In this document: in pieces, positions 62,163 through 64,000 of the stretch
How positions within the stretch are numbered: position 1 is the stretch's first letter
Layout: every line of letters begins with the position of its first letter
Source of the DNA: Stenomitos frigidus_A
GTDB lineage: Bacteria > Cyanobacteriota > Cyanobacteriia > Leptolyngbyales > Leptolyngbyaceae
Assembly (NCBI RefSeq): GCF_963877135.1
Contig: NZ_CAWNSW010000004.1
Coordinates: forward strand, 26,551 to 90,550
Direction: 5' to 3'
DNA: 64,000 nucleotides
Notes under the pieces: model-generated
What the model was told of the DNA's origin: nothing
Database searches by the model: none
Seen by the model: the letters and a program-made list of their open reading frames with translations, nothing else
Translations under genes and position numbers: made by a program

Positions 62163-63425
62163 ATGTACCAGAAGCTGACACCGCCCCAACCCACTACAAC
62201 TTACCAACCTGAGCCTTCTAACAAGCTTGACTCGCTCGACTCGTTGCAATTGGTAGCAGATGGCGATATGCCAGCTGGGTTGATTGCCGAAGATCTAGGA
62301 GAGCCTGATCTATCGGACATTAATGCCGTTGAAGCCGAATTTTATCAAGGTGAGAATGCGGTTGATGACGTGATGAATGTTGGTGATGTTATGGATGCCG
62401 ATGAGGATGCTACCAGCGCCGATGAGGACGTGGATCAGATCGCCAGTGCTCGCCCTTCCGGCTACAGCAAAACCAGCACTGATGATGCGGTGGGTGCCTT
62501 TTTTAAGGAGATGGCACGCTATCCATTGCTCAAGCCAAACGAAGAAGTTGAATTGGCACGGCGGATTCGTTATTTGGTTGATATTGATGCTGTCCAAACG
62601 CGCCTCATTGAAGAGCTTGGACAGTTGCCTAGTCGAGAAGAATTGGCAGCGGCTGTAGGGCTGACTGAACGACAGTTGGAACATCGTTTGTATCGCAGCC
62701 GTGTTGCTAAGCGTAAGATGATTCGATCGAACTTACGGCTAGTTGTTTCGATCGCAAAACGTTACTTAAATCGGGGCGTGCCGTTCCTGGATCTTATTCA
62801 AGAAGGTGCGCTTGGTTTGAACCGTGCAACCGAAAAATTTGATCCCGATAAAGGCTATAAGTTCTCTACATACGCGTACTGGTGGATTCGGCAGGGAATC
62901 ACGCGGACGATCGCGAACGACGCCCGCACAATTCGGCTACCGATTCATATCGTTGAAAAGCTGAACAAGCTGAAGAAAGCCCATCGGGATTTGCGTAAAG
63001 AGCTACACCGCAACCCCACTGAAGCTGAGCTAGCCGCCGCTTTAGAGGTTACACCCGAACAGTTGCAACATCTACAGCAGGTACGTCGTAAATCGCTCTC
63101 GTTAAATCACCGTGTGGGTAAGGGCGAAGATACGGAACTGATGGATTTATTAGAAGATGGCGATACCCAATCGCCTGAAGCCCAGATGAGCGAAACCATG
63201 CTGCGCCAGGAAATCTGGGACGTCCTGGGTGATGTGTTGACGCAGCGCGAGAAAGATATCATCTCTCTGCGCTATGGTTTGACCTCGAGTAAACCCTGCA
63301 CGCTGGAAGAAGTGGGTGGTCTGTTTAACCTTTCCCGCGAACGGGTACGGCAGATTCAAAGTAAAGCCATGCGAAAGCTGCGTCGTCCTCAAATTGCCGA
63401 ACGGTTAAAGAGCTGGCTCGGTTAA
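62163..63425 (+). CDS. sigA: Principal RNA polymerase sigma factor (group 1, SigA/RpoD)
   Basis: 420 residues. Acidic N-terminal region (~1-100), region 1.2 (DDAVGAFFKEMARYPLL), region 2 (RLVVSIAKRYLNRGVPFLDLIQEG then FDPDKGYKFSTYAYWWIRQGITR, contacting the -10 element), region 3 (IRLPIHIVEKLNKLKKAHRDL) and region 4 (LTQREKDIISLRYGL, EEVGGLFNLSRERVRQIQSKAMRKLR, contacting the -35 element). Full length and intact; the housekeeping sigma factor. Confidence 0.93.
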   Translation: MYQKLTPPQPTTTYQPEPSNKLDSLDSLQLVADGDMPAGLIAEDLGEPDLSDINAVEAEFYQGENAVDDVMNVGDVMDADEDATSADEDVDQIASARPSGYSKTSTDDAVGAFFKEMARYPLLKPNEEVELARRIRYLVDIDAVQTRLIEELGQLPSREELAAAVGLTERQLEHRLYRSRVAKRKMIRSNLRLVVSIAKRYLNRGVPFLDLIQEGALGLNRATEKFDPDKGYKFSTYAYWWIRQGITRTIANDARTIRLPIHIVEKLNKLKKAHRDLRKELHRNPTEAELAAALEVTPEQLQHLQQVRRKSLSLNHRVGKGEDTELMDLLEDGDTQSPEAQMSETMLRQEIWDVLGDVLTQREKDIISLRYGLTSSKPCTLEEVGGLFNLSRERVRQIQSKAMRKLRRPQIAERLKSWLG

Positions 63426-64000
63426 ACGGATTGGACTAAGGAACACGAATTTAATCACCCCGGCATTTCCCGTCGGGTCACACGGCCGCCCATACCTGCA
63501 AACAATTTTTCGATTTTAATTAATCTGAACCACTCCCCTTTTGTAGCGATTGTCTTGGGAGTCAAGGGGAATGGAAAAATCGGTTGAGCGCTCAACACGC
63601 GTGACCCAGTGACACCGGTGGGGGAGCGGTTGAGTCGGACCGTGTCTTGTGCGGCGGCTGGCCGCAGCGGGCGTTGGCCAGGGCGTGTGAGCGCGGGTAT
63701 GGCATTGAGCCTGACCAGGCGTTGGCGCCTACAGGCAACCAGAGCCACTGGGTTGCGCTTGCCGCTTTGCCAGCAAGGGTTGCTCCAAGTCGCGCCTCAC
63801 GGGGTTGTGGGGCGTCGCCACGCGGGTTGCCATAGACAAGCCACACCGCCCGCGCGTGCGCCCGCCCGAAAGCAGGCGCTTGCCCTTGTGCTGACCACTG
63901 TCCCGATGGCAGAAGCTGGTCTTGGCGCTGCCAATCCGCTTGCTGGTGAGCGAGGGCTTGCATCTGCGGCTTCAAGGCGTCCAGACGTGGCGCCAACGCC
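63426..64000. other. Region after sigA ending in GC-rich foreign-looking DNA
   Basis: 63426-63590 resembles the rest of the window. From about 63595 to the edge GC content rises sharply, HIP1 is absent, and Arg/Pro/Ala-rich open frames appear on the minus strand (63592-63996, 63455-63748), as expected of any GC-rich DNA. The minus frame ends KIEKLFAGMGGRVTRREMPG at 63455, perhaps the true C-terminus of a broken gene. No gene is called. Confidence 0.6.

Noticed and set aside
63592..63996. 134-codon minus-strand frame in the GC-rich end
   Set aside because: Long frames are expected by chance in GC-rich DNA; Arg/Pro/Ala-rich, no domain recognised, and the segment may be foreign.

Overview
This window is chromosomal DNA of a phycobilisome-containing cyanobacterium. 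Evidence for this is ferredoxin, PSII cytochrome c550, plastocyanin, cytochrome c6, allophycocyanin-B (ApcD), NblA, a ferrochelatase with a chlorophyll-binding tail, the fbp-tal-zwf-opcA set, and the HIP1 octamer GCGATCGC scattered throughout. Abundant heptanucleotide tandem repeats (units such as GAGTCAG, TTTAGCC, GCTGACC, ACTCAAA) suggest a filamentous or Leptolyngbya-like lineage, but the genus cannot be fixed from sequence alone. No rRNA, recognisable tRNA, CRISPR array or complete insertion sequence was seen.

Layout. 0-7.4 kb: a secreted protein cut by the window edge, petF, a SpoIID-like protein, a HTH/GrpE-like fusion, dps and sulfiredoxin (peroxide defence), ruvA, an HNH nuclease with a small partner, and sucrose-phosphate phosphatase. 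7.4-20 kb: a giant TPR protein, a DUF1499 protein, a GT39-type glycosyltransferase, rplU-rpmA, a formyl-THF cycloligase, a methyltransferase, a lone tyrosine recombinase, hemH, an HD hydrolase, a divergent phytoene-synthase homologue and a DUF2007-like protein. 20-26 kb: accD, then the lumenal electron-carrier cluster psbV-psbV2-petE-petJ, with terminators seen after psbV, petE and petJ; then rhomboid and apcD. 26-32 kb: two metabolic enzymes, an esterase-like protein, an RCK-gated channel-like protein. 31-38.4 kb: cobB and the oxidative pentose phosphate operon, on the minus strand in the order fbp, tal, zwf, opcA. 38.6-54 kb: LRR protein, Uma2 nuclease, CPA1 antiporter, esterase, DICT-domain histidine kinase lacking its phospho-acceptor His, Gfo/Idh dehydrogenase, L,D-transpeptidase-like protein, MgtC-like protein, two tandem GT39 proteins and a GIY-YIG protein. 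54.6-63.4 kb: nblA, thrC with a MoaD/ThiS-like and an ACT protein, a secreted TPR protein, priA and the principal sigma factor sigA. The last ~400 bp are GC-rich and look foreign (transferred DNA or an assembly join).

The most unusual theme is the spread of short repeats. They fill most minus-strand gaps, form hairpins between the pentose-phosphate genes, supply the stop codons of four genes, and sit as open, in-frame inserts inside five unrelated proteins (a HTH regulator, two glycosyltransferases, CobB and PriA). One repeat encodes the same peptide, AAQSATQ, in three of those proteins. Other items worth checking are the kinase with Gln in place of His, the in-frame TAG before a 51-codon Pro/Ser/Thr-rich tail at 48.9 kb, and the atypical pore sequence of the RCK channel.
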